Shown: positions 8,711 to 17,316, numbered from the stretch's first letter. The stretch: 51,795 nt of DNA from Hyphomonas sp. 34-62-18 (GCF_002282565.1 NZ_NCJT01000004.1:1-51795); one strand, 5' to 3'. Notes: generated by a model not told the origin, from the letters alone. Made by a program: numbers and translations.

Positions 8711-10297
8711 CTATTCGCCTTCCGGCGCGGGGATGAGACCGATGGCGCGGCCCATGATGTGGAAGAGTTCATTCTGTTCGATCACGCCGGAGACCAGGTT
8801 TGCGCCGGGGCCGGAAGCGAAAGCGGCAACATCCTCTCCGCCATGGGTTTCCGAATACATCGGCACGAGGGCCGGCTGGCGGAAGTCGGGAGCAAGCGTG
8901 TCCACACCGGTCAGGTCCTGGCGCTTGCACTCATAAACGGGCTTGCCGTCCGCATCCGTACCGGTCTCGATACAGGCGCCTGGGCCGTTGGCATATCCAA
9001 GGGTTGTGTACGGAAGACCATCGGAGCCGGTCGATCCGCCCTCGCCGCCAATGCCGGAGGCGGAAAGGCCGAGGATCGGATTGCCGCGCTGGGCATACCC
9101 GGCAATCGACAGGGTGTGGGAATGGTCAGCGGTGACGATGATCAGCGTGTCCTCCGGGTTGGTCATTTCGAGCGCTGTGGCAATTGCCAGGTCGAAGGCC
9201 ATCGTGTCCTCAAGGGCGCGAATGGCATTGCCGCCATGGTGGGCATGGTCGATACGGCCCCCTTCGACCATCAGGACATAGCCGTCCGGGTTCTGAGAAA
9301 GGCGCGTGATGGCGGCGCGGGTCATTTCGGCGATGTGCGGCTCGCCAGCAGCGTCACTTTCCCGGTCGAGCTCGTATTGCATGTGGCTCGGCTCAAACAG
9401 GCCAAGAACTTTTACGGATGTCGAGAAATCAGCCGCGTCAAAACCGGCCTTGTCGAAGACAAATTTGTGGTCAGGTGATTTGGCGGTCCATTCGGTGATC
9501 AGATTGCGATTGTCTGAGCGTTCGCCGGTCTTGTCAGCATATTCCGGGTCCGGTGTACCTGCGGGCAGGAATTTCTCGCGGCCACCGCCGAGGATGATGT
9601 CGAAATCCCCTTCCGGCCATTCGATCAGCTGGCGCGCGATGTCCTTGCAGGTATCGGACGACGCGCCGCGCATGTCGGTATCAGCTTCCCAGTTGCGGTG
9701 CGGCGTCTTGGCGTAGGTCGCAGCGGGCGTTGCGTGCGTGATGCGCGCGGTGGAGACAAGCCCGGTTGCGAGACCGGCCCGGGCGGCGAGCTCGAACAGG
9801 GTATCGGCGGTGTTGCCCTCAACGCTGGAACAGTTGCCATAGCTCGTATTGCTGTTGACGCCGAGCACACCTGACAGGGTCTTGATGCCGCTGACCATGG
9901 CGACGGCGGTGCCGGCAGAGTCTGCAATCTGGAAATTGTGGCTGTAGGTTTTGGATAGGGCCGACCAGGGCAGGGTTTCCATGGCGAGGCGGTAGCTTTC
10001 GCCGTCTCCGCCCGCAGACTGGCCAGCATAGATGCGGGCGGCAGTGATGGTGGAGACGCCCATGCCATCGCCGATGAAGAGGATCACATTCTTGGCCGGC
10101 TTGATGCCGCGCTCGGCAATGCGCGCGTCGACGTTGGCGGCGGCGGTCTTGTAATAGCTATCCTCTGCCTGGATCGGCGGGGTTGCCTGTGGGCCAGAGG
10201 CTGCCAGGGTGACGGGCGCGGCGCTGGTATCAACGGCGGTGGTGCAGGCAGCAGCGAGGGCAAGCGTTGAGACGAGGGCAACAACGGCGAGGCGCAT
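8711..10297 (-). CDS. phoA: Alkaline phosphatase, lipoprotein
   Basis: The start is the ATG at 10297 with GGAG upstream, giving 528 residues. The N terminus is a lipoprotein signal with lipobox LAAAC (Cys18), so the enzyme should be anchored in the envelope facing the periplasm. The metal-binding FIGDGMG (about 74-80) and ADSAGT (Asp126, nucleophile Ser127) are the PhoA-family active site. Further metal-binding motifs EGGRIDHAHHGG and TADHSHT lie in the C-terminal half. It hydrolyses phosphate monoesters. No convincing Pho box was identified in the 67-base gap to the next gene. Confidence 0.93.
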   Translation of the reverse strand: MRLAVVALVSTLALAAACTTAVDTSAAPVTLAASGPQATPPIQAEDSYYKTAAANVDARIAERGIKPAKNVILFIGDGMGVSTITAARIYAGQSAGGDGESYRLAMETLPWSALSKTYSHNFQIADSAGTAVAMVSGIKTLSGVLGVNSNTSYGNCSSVEGNTADTLFELAARAGLATGLVSTARITHATPAATYAKTPHRNWEADTDMRGASSDTCKDIARQLIEWPEGDFDIILGGGREKFLPAGTPDPEYADKTGERSDNRNLITEWTAKSPDHKFVFDKAGFDAADFSTSVKVLGLFEPSHMQYELDRESDAAGEPHIAEMTRAAITRLSQNPDGYVLMVEGGRIDHAHHGGNAIRALEDTMAFDLAIATALEMTNPEDTLIIVTADHSHTLSIAGYAQRGNPILGLSASGIGGEGGSTGSDGLPYTTLGYANGPGACIETGTDADGKPVYECKRQDLTGVDTLAPDFRQPALVPMYSETHGGEDVAAFASGPGANLVSGVIEQNELFHIMGRAIGLIPAPEGE

Positions 10298-10364
10298 GAG
10301 GGGCTCCTTCAGGCGGTGATCACATTCCCCGCGCTTAGCCCAATCATGTGACAGTGGCGAGATG

Positions 10365-11297
10365 TTATGCCGGGCGCGGCGTTCTTTCGCGCTGCGCCAG
10401 CCAGACGGCGACCAGGATGGTGGCGGCGCCCGCTGCCTGCAGCGTGGTGAGGGGTTCGTCGAACAGCCGCCAGGCAATGGCGGCCGCGACCACCGGCTGG
10501 GAGAGCACCAGGATCCCGGCAACGGCTGTGTTTGTGGTGCCGAGACCGGAAATGATCAGGCCCTGGCCCATCACATGCGCCACAATGGCGAGGAACAGCG
10601 GCACGATGAAGCCATTGGCGGTGACCGGAAACACACGTTCGCCCGAGAGGATCACGATCAAGAACGCGACAATCGACTCAACGACGCTCAGCCAGAAGAT
10701 GGCTTCAATGCCGCTGAGATTGCGGCGGCCGAGCTTTGAAAACATCATGTAGCCGGCCACGAAACAGGCTGCGCCCAGCGCAAACAGATCCCCTTTCAGA
10801 CCGCCGGTGTGAAGCGCCTTGCCGCCAAGTGACAGGGCGGCGGCTCCGGCAATGGCGAGGCTGGCGGCGACAAACCAGTGCATGCCGGGGCGTTCCTTCA
10901 GGAACAGCCAGGCCACCACGCCCACCCCGACATTGCCGAGATTGACGATGAAGGTGGCGTTGGAAACGCTCGTCATCGTCAGGGCCCAGTGCCAGAGGGC
11001 AATGTCGATGGCGAAGAAGGTGCCTGCCAGAATGATGAACTTGTTCGGCGGGCGGGGCAGGCGGCGGTGGATCAGCAGGACCAGACCGAACAGCACCGGC
11101 GTGGCGAAGACATAGCGCCACATGGCGATGGCCTGCGGACCGAGCTCGTTGCCGAACTGTTCAACCCCGATGCGCAGGCCAATCGGCGCAAAGCCGATGC
11201 AGACCCCGCCGCAGAGCATCATCAGCGGGCCCAGCCAGCTACGCGCTGGCGGCAGGGAAATGGGAGTGGGCGCGGCGGCCAGCGGGGTCTGTGTCAT
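10365..11297 (-). CDS. EamA/DMT family transporter
   Basis: A 310-residue inner-membrane protein with about ten predicted transmembrane helices arranged as two EamA repeats, as in drug/metabolite transporters of the RhaT/YdcZ superfamily. The substrate is unknown. The ATG at 11297 overlaps the gluQ stop (ATGA, 11294-11297), so the two genes are translationally coupled, with gluQ first. Confidence 0.88.
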   Translation of the reverse strand: MTQTPLAAAPTPISLPPARSWLGPLMMLCGGVCIGFAPIGLRIGVEQFGNELGPQAIAMWRYVFATPVLFGLVLLIHRRLPRPPNKFIILAGTFFAIDIALWHWALTMTSVSNATFIVNLGNVGVGVVAWLFLKERPGMHWFVAASLAIAGAAALSLGGKALHTGGLKGDLFALGAACFVAGYMMFSKLGRRNLSGIEAIFWLSVVESIVAFLIVILSGERVFPVTANGFIVPLFLAIVAHVMGQGLIISGLGTTNTAVAGILVLSQPVVAAAIAWRLFDEPLTTLQAAGAATILVAVWLAQRERTPRPA

Positions 11298-12139
11298 TCG
11301 GGCGCTGTCATGGCCCGAATATCTTGCGGCGTCATCCCCTCGGCGCGGTACTCGGCAAGACTTTTGTCAGCGTTGCGCTTGGAAAGCTTCTTTCCGTCGG
11401 CGCCCAGCAGCAGGGGGTGGAAGCGGTAAACGGGCTGGGGCCAGCTCATCAGGGCCTGCAGCAGGGCGTGAATGGCGGTCACTTCCCGCAGATCTTCGCC
11501 CCGGACAACATGGGTGATCCCCTGAAGCGCGTCATCATGGCAGCAGGCAAGGTGATAGCTGGCTGGGGTATCCTTGCGGGCGAGTACGACATCTCCGAAG
11601 CGGGAGGGATCGGCGGTGACACGCCGGGGGCCACTGGCAGTCTCTTCTGGATAGGAAAGGCTATCCCAGCGCGCGCCCAGTTCCTTCCGCGCAGCCGCCA
11701 GGGACAGGCGCCAGGCAAAGGCCGCATTGTGGGAGAGGCGCTCGGCCTCTTCGAAGGCGGAGAGGGGGCGGCTGACAAAGCCCGCTTCGTCCGGGTCGGC
11801 CCCGGCCGGCAGGCTGGCGGCGATCTCCCGCCGGGTGCGGAAGCAGCGATAGATGAGGCCGCGCGCCTGAAGTGTATCCAGAACAGCGCGGTAATCTGAA
11901 AAATGGTCTGATTGCCGCCGCACCGGCCCGTCCCAGGACAGGCCGAGCCAGGTGAGGTCCTCGAGGATGCCGGCTTCGTATTCCGGGTGGCAACGGGTCT
12001 GGTCTATGTCCTCAATCCGCAGGCGAACCTCGCCGCCTGCCTCCGCGGCGGCAGCCCAGACATTGAAAGCCGACACGGCATGCCCAAGATGAAGGCGGCC
12101 AGTGGGCGAGGGGGCAAATCGCGTGATATAGTGGGGCAT
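11294..12139 (-). CDS. gluQ: Glutamyl-Q tRNA(Asp) synthetase
   Basis: GluQ-RS attaches glutamate to the queuosine base at position 34 of tRNA(Asp). The 281-residue protein has the class I catalytic core with an HIGH-type HLGH in RFAPSPTGRLHLGH and a KMSKS-type KLSKR near residue 240, and lacks the anticodon-binding domain of full GltX, as expected. The zinc-binding cysteine pair of the E. coli enzyme is reduced to one Cys (YRCFRTRRE). The ATG at 12139 gives the family N terminus. Its queuosine link is interesting beside queH at 36869, but the two are far apart. Confidence 0.92.
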   Translation of the reverse strand: MPHYITRFAPSPTGRLHLGHAVSAFNVWAAAAEAGGEVRLRIEDIDQTRCHPEYEAGILEDLTWLGLSWDGPVRRQSDHFSDYRAVLDTLQARGLIYRCFRTRREIAASLPAGADPDEAGFVSRPLSAFEEAERLSHNAAFAWRLSLAAARKELGARWDSLSYPEETASGPRRVTADPSRFGDVVLARKDTPASYHLACCHDDALQGITHVVRGEDLREVTAIHALLQALMSWPQPVYRFHPLLLGADGKKLSKRNADKSLAEYRAEGMTPQDIRAMTAPE

Positions 12140-12219
12140 CGGCGGCTTGTAGCGGTGTTTCCCTGTTGCAAGAAACTGGCAGGAAACGTATCGCCATGAA
12201 CCAGATGAGGTAAACTCTG

Positions 12220-13281
12220 ATGTCGATCTCCGCATGGGCGAAATCTGCAGAAACCTGGCTCATGACCTATGTGCCGGGCGCCGACTGGTTGATGCTGTTC
12301 GGGGCATTGATGGCGGTTGTGACGGCACTGGCTGTCCTTGTTTTTGGCCTGCGGCTCGCCGGGCGCGCCTTCAACACGCTCTCCAATGAAGGCAAGGCCC
12401 GGGCTGCCCGGCTGAGCAAAGCGCCGGGATTCCGCATCCTGATTGCCCCGCCGGCCAAGGACCGGGCGGCTGGCAAATGGCTGCAGGCGGCGCTGTCGCA
12501 GCATCTCCCCACTTTCTGTTTTGGCGCCCCGTTCAGCCTGGTGCCCATGGGCGCCATCAAAGGCGGGCTGGAGAGCCGGTCTGTGGCGCGCGCCCGCAAG
12601 CGCATGGCCACGGCGGACGCTGACATGTTCCTCTGGGCGAGCCGCACCGGAAATGGCGAGCGGGGGCTGGAGCTGCATGGTCTGAGCCGGGGCGGTGGCC
12701 TCTCCCCAGCTGAGGCACGCCTCTTCACCATTGCGCTTCCGGGCGCCCGTAAGGTGCGCAGCGAGGATCTCGCGCGCGCGGCGGCCTATCTGATCACCAA
12801 ACAGCTGCAACCCGCGCTCAGCGATCCGCAAGCTTTCCGGGCCGAGAAGATCCGCCAGCTGGCGAATGATCTGGACGCCCTTCTGGCGGGCGATCCACCG
12901 ATCTCTTCGACGCTGCGCGCGGAGATCGAGGCTGACTTCTGCGCCTCGGGTGTCCGCGTGGCCGAAGAACTTGGCGATGTGACGGCGCTGGACAAGGTCA
13001 TCATCATGCGCCGCAAACACCTTGAGGCTGCCAGCGAAGCGTCAGATGCGGGCCGGGTGATCCAGGCGCGGCTGGAGCTTGGCCGCGCGCTGATCGTTCG
13101 GGCAGAAAAGCAGTTCGACCAGAACATCGTGCGCGAGGCGATTGCTCAACTGTCTCAGGCGGTTGAAGGCCTGCGGGCCGATCCGATGATCCTGCGGGCG
13201 CAATCGGCCTCAGACGCGCTGTTCAAGGCGCAGTCCATGATCGAGTCGCGCAAGCGCTTCTCTCTGAACTTCGGTTCCTGA
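12220..13281 (+). CDS. Unidentified membrane-anchored protein with helical C terminus
   Basis: This 353-residue protein has one transmembrane helix (about residues 24-45), then a mixed domain with FRILIAPPAKD and a Gly/Arg-rich stretch, and a C-terminal all-helical region (about 190-345) with a TPR-like pattern (ARLELGRALIVRAEKQFDQNIVREA). I do not recognise a named family. The gene is divergent from gluQ with an overlap of upstream regions only, and it converges on msrA. It is probably a cytoplasm-facing membrane protein of unknown role. Confidence 0.7.
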   Translation: MSISAWAKSAETWLMTYVPGADWLMLFGALMAVVTALAVLVFGLRLAGRAFNTLSNEGKARAARLSKAPGFRILIAPPAKDRAAGKWLQAALSQHLPTFCFGAPFSLVPMGAIKGGLESRSVARARKRMATADADMFLWASRTGNGERGLELHGLSRGGGLSPAEARLFTIALPGARKVRSEDLARAAAYLITKQLQPALSDPQAFRAEKIRQLANDLDALLAGDPPISSTLRAEIEADFCASGVRVAEELGDVTALDKVIIMRRKHLEAASEASDAGRVIQARLELGRALIVRAEKQFDQNIVREAIAQLSQAVEGLRADPMILRAQSASDALFKAQSMIESRKRFSLNFGS

Positions 13282-13304
13282 CCTGACGCTTTGAAGGCGC
13301 GCCG

Positions 13305-13955
13305 TTATGCCTTTTGGGGCAGGGGACAGCTGACGCCCGTGCCACCAATGCCGCAATAGCCGTTCGGGTTCTTGGCGAGATATTGCTGGTGATAGTCCTC
13401 AGCCAGGTAGACCGTATCGAGCGGTTTCACCTCACTGGTGACCTTCTCCCGGTGGCCAGCAGCGGCCAGGGCCTTTTCGTAGTCTGCGATCATTTCCCGG
13501 GCGGTGGCTTCCTGCTGCGGGGATTGGAAGTAGATCGCCGAGCGGTACTGCGTGCCGATATCATTTCCCTGACGCATGCCCTGGGTGGGATCATGGCTCT
13601 CCAGGAAGAGCTTCACCAGCGTGGCAAAGCTCACTTCTTTGGGGTCAAACTGCACTTCCACGATTTCGGTATGGCCGGTACGGCCGGAGCAAACCTCTTC
13701 ATAGGTGGGGTTCGGCGTTATCCCGCCGGCATAACCCACCCGGGTCAGCCAGACACCGGGGGTTTTCCAGAAGATGCGTTCGGCGCCCCAGAAACAGCCC
13801 AGCCCGAAGATCGCAGTTTCAAAGCCGTCCGGCGCCGGGGCTTTTAACGGGCGGCCGAACACGAAATGTGTTTCTGCCGTAGGGATTGCCGAAGTCCGGC
13901 CCTTCAGGGCGGTTTCGGCGGTGGGCAGGTCTAGGTTTTTCTTCATGAAGAACAT
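13305..13955 (-). CDS. msrA: Peptide-methionine (S)-S-oxide reductase
   Basis: MsrA repairs oxidised methionine in proteins using thioredoxin. The catalytic Cys54 lies in the GCFWGAER motif, and the family sequences [17 protein letters not shown] and RSAIYF follow. The C terminus [13 protein letters not shown] carries the recycling cysteines. The start at 13955 (MFFMKKNL, 216 residues) has AAGGA nine or so bases upstream; an ATG at 13946 is also possible. The N-terminal extension before the catalytic domain is about 45 residues, as in the longer MsrA proteins. Confidence 0.94.
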   Translation of the reverse strand: MFFMKKNLDLPTAETALKGRTSAIPTAETHFVFGRPLKAPAPDGFETAIFGLGCFWGAERIFWKTPGVWLTRVGYAGGITPNPTYEEVCSGRTGHTEIVEVQFDPKEVSFATLVKLFLESHDPTQGMRQGNDIGTQYRSAIYFQSPQQEATAREMIADYEKALAAAGHREKVTSEVKPLDTVYLAEDYHQQYLAKNPNGYCGIGGTGVSCPLPQKA

Positions 13956-14073
13956 GGGCCGGGTTCCTTCTCTGACCCTGGATATGGGCATTGATGCGTT
14001 TTCTGGCAATCATACGCTTGCGGGCAGGCGGGTCATCCGTTATCTCGCTCGCTTCCGTCTTTCGGGCCGGAAC

Positions 14074-14161
14074 GGAGAGGTGGCCGAGTGGTCGAAGGCG
14101 CACGCCTGGAAAGTGTGTAGACGGCAACGTCTCCAGGGTTCGAATCCCTGTCTCTCCGCCA
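14074..14161 (+). tRNA. tRNA-Ser(GGA)
   Basis: The cloverleaf of a type II tRNA is visible. An acceptor stem GGAGAGG pairs with CTCTCC, and the D arm has GGCCGAGTGG. The anticodon loop CTGGAAA has anticodon GGA. There is a long variable arm, the T arm GGTTCGAATCC, and an encoded CCA end at 14159-14161. It is the last feature of the conserved chromosome; the tyrosine integrase starts 165 bases further on. Confidence 0.95.
14137..14161 (+). other. Probable attachment site (tRNA-Ser 3' end)
   Basis: The T arm and acceptor 3' half of tRNA-Ser are the usual crossover region for tyrosine integrases, and the integrase gene lies immediately downstream in the same orientation. The tRNA is intact, as expected for attL. 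I did not see a second copy of this stretch anywhere to the right in the window, so the other end of the element is not located. Confidence 0.55.
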
Positions 14162-14270
14162 TAGAAGCCCTCTCTGTCCGCCAGGCACCTCTCCAAAGAT
14201 CAGAATAATTGCTTTATAAACAAACGACTTGCGGTTTTCACTCGCCGTAGCGGACGAAAATCGTGCTTGA

Positions 14271-14306
14271 TTTGCCACACATTTTGCTACACAATTTGCT
14301 ACACGT
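14271..14306 (+). repeat. Three tandem 12-bp repeats before the integrase gene
   Basis: TTTGCCACACAT (14271), TTTGCTACACAA (14283) and TTTGCTACACGT (14295) follow one another exactly. The last copy overlaps the small palindrome TGCTACACGTAGCA (14297-14310). Their place, between the tRNA-derived att site and the integrase gene, suggests arm-type integrase binding sites or an autoregulatory operator (inference). Confidence 0.65.
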
Positions 14307-14326
14307 AGCAGGGATGCGAAGGGCAA

Positions 14327-15592
14327 ATGTTGAAGCGTGGCAGCACCTATCATCTCAGGCGGCGGGTGCCCCGGCGCTACGAAAGCGTTGAGCCGCGCGC
14401 AGAGGTCTGGATCAGCCTTCACACCGATTCCGAAACCATCGCCCGGAGCAAAGTGGACGGGGCGTGGAACCAGATGATCGAGGCATGGGAAGCCCGCCTC
14501 GCAGGCGACGCGGAAGCCGCAGAAGCGCGCTACGCCGCCGCTCAGAAACTCGCCGGCCTCCGGGGTTTCCAGTATCTTGATGCCAGCGCTGTCGTTGGCC
14601 TCCCCGTAAGGGAGCTGGTTGAGCGAGCGGAGCGGGTCGAGGCTGTCACCGGGCAGCCTGACGTGGTCGAAGGGTCTGCCCTTCTCGGTACCGCCGAAAA
14701 ACCTCAGATCACCGTCAAGGAGGCGCTTGAGCATTATTGGACGCTCGCCCGCCAAAGGGTTCTCGGCAAAAGCGAGGACCAGCTCCGCCGCTGGAAAAAT
14801 CCCCGGAAGAAGGCGGTTCGCAACTTTATCGCGATCGCCGGCAACAAACCGATCGACCAGATCACGCGCGACGACATGCTGGATTTCCGGCAGTACTGGC
14901 TGGAGCGGATTGAAGCCGGCGAGGTGACGCCCAATTCCGGCAACAAGGATCTCATTCATTTGAGTGACATCCTCAAAACCGTAAACTCCATGAAGCGGCT
15001 CCGCATCGACCTTCCGCTCGGAGAGTTGTCTTTCCGTCAGGGCGAGGAGCGCACGCGGCCCCCTTTCAGCAAAGAGTGGATCAAAAACAAGATCCTCGCG
15101 CCCGGCGCACTCAATGGCCTCAACGATGAAGCGCGCGCCATAGTGCTCGGCATGGTCAACACGGGCTACCGGCCTTCCGAAGGCGCGGCACTGACGGAGA
15201 ACACGATCAGGCTCCAACACAATGTCCCGCACATTTCCATCGAGCCTGAAGGACGCCAGCTCAAGACCCAGCATGCGCGGCGGCTGATCCCCCTCACCGG
15301 CGTCTCGCTGGAAGCTTTCAGGGCTTTTCCAGCCGGTTTCCCGCGCTACCGGAACAACAGCGCGTCGCTGAGCGGCACTGTGAACAAGTTCCTGGAGGAG
15401 AACGGCCTTAAAGAAACGCCCGAGCATTCCCTCTATTCTCTGCGCCATTCCTTCGAAGACCGGATGATTGCCGCCAAGATCGATGACCGCATCCGGCGCG
15501 ATCTGTTCGGTCATTCTCTCAAGCGCGCGCGGTATGGAGAGGGCGCGACGCTGCAACACATGCAGAAGCTGGTTCTGAAACTGGCGTTTTGA
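14327..15592 (+). CDS. int: Tyrosine-type site-specific integrase
   Basis: The 421-residue protein has an N-terminal DUF6538-like arm-binding region (LKRGSTYHLRRRVPRRY), a SAM-like core-binding domain (about 125-225) and the catalytic domain. Catalytic candidates are Arg282 (NTGYRPSEG), Arg373 and His374 (YSLRHSFEDR), His396 (LFGHS) and nucleophile Tyr403 (RARYGEG). The usual histidine before the second arginine is a tyrosine here. The ATG at 14327 follows a GAAGGG sequence. It would integrate and excise the element at tRNA-Ser. No excisionase gene was recognised nearby. Confidence 0.92.
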   Translation: MLKRGSTYHLRRRVPRRYESVEPRAEVWISLHTDSETIARSKVDGAWNQMIEAWEARLAGDAEAAEARYAAAQKLAGLRGFQYLDASAVVGLPVRELVERAERVEAVTGQPDVVEGSALLGTAEKPQITVKEALEHYWTLARQRVLGKSEDQLRRWKNPRKKAVRNFIAIAGNKPIDQITRDDMLDFRQYWLERIEAGEVTPNSGNKDLIHLSDILKTVNSMKRLRIDLPLGELSFRQGEERTRPPFSKEWIKNKILAPGALNGLNDEARAIVLGMVNTGYRPSEGAALTENTIRLQHNVPHISIEPEGRQLKTQHARRLIPLTGVSLEAFRAFPAGFPRYRNNSASLSGTVNKFLEENGLKETPEHSLYSLRHSFEDRMIAAKIDDRIRRDLFGHSLKRARYGEGATLQHMQKLVLKLAF

Positions 15593-15597
15593 CGGTC

Positions 15598-15879
15598 TCA
15601 CCTGTTGGTCCGCTGTGAGTGCCGTCTCTCTCCCGGCCTGGAGCATTCCGTCCGCACGGCAGGCGAAGCGGTTGCAGGAGGCTTAGCGGCATCATCCGTG
15701 GTCATAGCGTTTCTCTCAGAGAGATAGCGCGCGAGCCGGGTCTGCCTCGACAATAATGCGTCGCGCTCCGCTTCCAGGCGTTCAAGGATCGGCCAATAGG
15801 CTTCGTTGCCGGACTTCTGAATGAGAACAGCAACTATCCGGATCGCATTCTCAATTCGCTCAATGCTCACTCCGCTCAT
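15598..15879 (-). CDS. Small accessory protein of the integrative element
   Basis: A 93-residue protein (ATG at 15879) with a helical N terminus reading ERIENAIRIVAVLIQKSG then AYWPILERLEAERDAL, followed by an unstructured Ser/Arg-rich tail. The same pattern (helix, YxPIFxxLxxE) appears in the small gene at 17080-17316, so the two look like paralogues. The start overlaps the stop of the tiny frame upstream by ATGA. It is convergent with int, six bases apart. Function unknown. Confidence 0.5.
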   Translation of the reverse strand: MSGVSIERIENAIRIVAVLIQKSGNEAYWPILERLEAERDALLSRQTRLARYLSERNAMTTDDAAKPPATASPAVRTECSRPGERRHSQRTNR

Positions 15880-15977
15880 TCGCAAAGGTTCGCTTGGGCC
15901 GCAAATCTATGACAGTTGGGAAACCCGGCATTCGCAGCATCAAACCGCAACAGCGTGCAAATCTCTGCATCACTCAT
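15876..15977 (-). CDS. Very small frame overlapping the next gene by ATGA
   Basis: The ATG at 15977 opens a 33-residue frame (starting MSDAEICTLLRF and ending AAQANLCE) whose TGA overlaps the start of the 15598-15879 gene. It lies directly behind the DUF736 fragment on the same strand. The translational-coupling overlap is the only argument that it is expressed. It may instead be the tail of a disrupted gene. Confidence 0.25.
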   Translation of the reverse strand: MSDAEICTLLRFDAANAGFPNCHRFAAQANLCE

Positions 15978-15987
15978 CCGGCCGAAA

Positions 15988-16121
15988 TCATCGGTCTTTC
16001 TCAGTCGGAGGATTCCAGACAAGGACGCCAGTGCGCTCTGCCGAGTTCTCGAAGGCCGCGCGAAGGGGCCTGATGAAACTCGGATCATGGAGTAGCACCG
16101 AAAGGTAAGGCGTCTCGCCAT
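15988..16121 (-). pseudogene. C-terminal fragment of a DUF736 gene
   Basis: The frame reading NGETPYLSVLLHDPSF to the end NPPTEKDR matches the last 45 residues of the intact DUF736 protein at 17704-18030. At the DNA level, 15988-16121 and 17704-17840 are direct repeats of about 135 bp with roughly 90 percent identity by eye and one in-frame 3-base gap. The first 60 residues of the protein are missing here. The break lies beside the toxin-antitoxin promoter. Confidence 0.75.
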
Positions 16122-16153
16122 TCCGGCTCGGTGGCGGGACTATGTGACGGCCC

Positions 16154-16181
16154 TTGACGCGGTAAGGAATATTCCTTACAT
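16154..16181 (+). promoter_or_regulatory. Promoter and palindromic operator of the PrlF/YhaV module
   Basis: TTGACG at 16154-16159 is a good -35 box, and TTACAT at 16176-16181, 16 bases on, is a plausible -10 box. Between and over them lies the perfect 18-bp palindrome GTAAGGAATATTCCTTAC (16162-16179). AbrB-fold antitoxins commonly repress their own operon by binding such a site, so autorepression is inferred. Confidence 0.6.
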
Positions 16182-16209
16182 GTGTCAAAAATCGAATTGG
16201 AGGCCGTCC

Positions 16210-16542
16210 ATGGCTGCGCTGCTGAAAGAAGAAAGCACTATCACCGCGAAGGGCCAAACCACCGTTCCCAAGAGCGTCCGGCAGGCTTTGGGCGTGGATT
16301 CGGGCGACCGCATCGTCTTTTTCGTAGACGATCAGCGCCGGGTTTATCTCGAGAAGGCGACCGAAGAGGTGAGCGATCCGGTAGTCGATCGCTTCCTCGA
16401 ATTTCTGGCGCAGGATATGGCCAAGCACCCCGGTTCGTCACTCGTCGCGTTTTCGCCGGCGCTGCGGGATCGCATCGCTGTTCTGACCGCGAACATGGAT
16501 ATTGATCTTGATGCCGAGATCGATGGGGATGTCGCACTCTAG
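16210..16542 (+). CDS. prlF: PrlF-type antitoxin
   Basis: The 110-residue product has the AbrB/SpoVT swapped-hairpin N terminus with ESTITAKGQTTVPKSVRQALG followed by GDRIVFFV, the signature of PrlF/SohA antitoxins. The helical C-terminal half would bind the toxin. The ATG at 16210 has GGAGG six bases upstream; the frame extends further but lacks a site. The toxin gene begins two bases after the stop. It neutralises the YhaV ribonuclease and probably represses the operon through the palindrome at 16162-16179. Confidence 0.9.
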   Translation: MAALLKEESTITAKGQTTVPKSVRQALGVDSGDRIVFFVDDQRRVYLEKATEEVSDPVVDRFLEFLAQDMAKHPGSSLVAFSPALRDRIAVLTANMDIDLDAEIDGDVAL

Positions 16543-16544
16543 CC

Positions 16545-17036
16545 ATGCTCACGATCAATGGCTGGACGCTCCTGGCTCATCCCCTTTTTCTCGATCAGCT
16601 GGAAAAGCTGATCGAGGCAGTCGAGGCGTTGAAGGCGAAGAAGCCGGACGAATTCCAGAAGCATGCGAATACGAAGCTGCTGGCAGCCTTGAACAAGCTC
16701 GTGTTCGAGACAATTCCAGCTGACCCGACCATAACGGCTTATAGGCAAGGCTCGACGCTCGGCGATGATCACAAGCACTGGTTTCGAGCGAAATTCGGAA
16801 AAGGCCGGTTCAGGTTGTTCTTCCGCTACGAGTCAAAAGCGAAAGTGATCATCTTTGCCTGGGTCAATGACGAAACCACGCTGCGGACTTATGGCGCGAA
16901 AACCGACGCCTACAAGGTGTTCAAGGGGATGCTGGATGACGGCAACCCACCAGACGATTGGGTTTCGCTACATAAGGCAGCGTCCGAGAAGGCTGCACTC
17001 GATCGGTTGGCAAAAGCGTCGCCTACAGATCTGTGA
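16545..17036 (+). CDS. yhaV: YhaV-type toxin (ribonuclease)
   Basis: The 163-residue protein matches YhaV: NGWTLLAHPLFLDQLEKL at the N terminus, then YRQGSTLGDDHKHWFRAKFG and RFRLFFRYESKAKVIIFAWVNDE, ending with NPPDDW. YhaV is a RelE-fold ribonuclease that cuts mRNA and is inactivated by PrlF. The order antitoxin-toxin with a two-base gap is that of E. coli prlF-yhaV. The module is likely to stabilise the integrative element. Confidence 0.92.
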   Translation: MLTINGWTLLAHPLFLDQLEKLIEAVEALKAKKPDEFQKHANTKLLAALNKLVFETIPADPTITAYRQGSTLGDDHKHWFRAKFGKGRFRLFFRYESKAKVIIFAWVNDETTLRTYGAKTDAYKVFKGMLDDGNPPDDWVSLHKAASEKAALDRLAKASPTDL

Positions 17037-17079
17037 CGAACATCCAAGACGGCTCGCTTGAGTATCAGCGCCGCGAAAC

Positions 17080-17316
17080 TCAGGAAGATTGCGCACCCGG
17101 TGCGGGCCGGCTTCTTTGCTGCTTGCGACGCCTCTCGCGCAGCCTGAGTGGAGCTGCCTCGCGTAACGCCGATTGAACAACAGCCGCAATTCGCTCGCGC
17201 TTCTTCAGCTCATCGTCGAGCACTTTGAAAATGGGCGCGTACTTCGGATCGTGCGTTGCGACGATCTCGGCCGCAACGTCTCGCGCATGTCGCAGTCTTT
17301 CATCCGAAACCGCCAT
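17080..17316 (-). CDS. Small accessory protein, paralogue of the 15598 gene
   Basis: The ATG at 17316 (another two codons upstream at 17322) opens a frame of about 78 residues: MAVSDERLRHARDVAAEIV, then YAPIFKVLDDELKKRERI, then an Arg-rich tail. The helix plus YxPIFxxL pattern repeats that of the gene at 15598-15879. The frame is open further upstream but without a plausible start. It lies downstream of the toxin gene on the opposite strand. Function unknown. Confidence 0.45.
   Translation of the reverse strand: MAVSDERLRHARDVAAEIVATHDPKYAPIFKVLDDELKKRERIAAVVQSALREAAPLRLRERRRKQQRSRPAPGAQSS

Noticed and set aside
10298..10364. Pho box before the alkaline phosphatase
   Set aside because: One CTGTCAC word is present but no second copy at the required 11-base spacing.
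13305..13955. MsrA-MsrB fusion
   Set aside because: Only the MsrA domain is present; no MsrB motifs are encoded.
14271..14306. CRISPR-like array
   Set aside because: Three adjacent 12-base repeats without spacers are not a CRISPR array; no cas genes or other arrays were seen in the window.
14033..15646. Long open frame on the minus strand opposite the integrase gene
   Set aside because: It mirrors the codon pattern of int, has no family motifs, and runs through the tRNA gene. It is a G+C-driven shadow.
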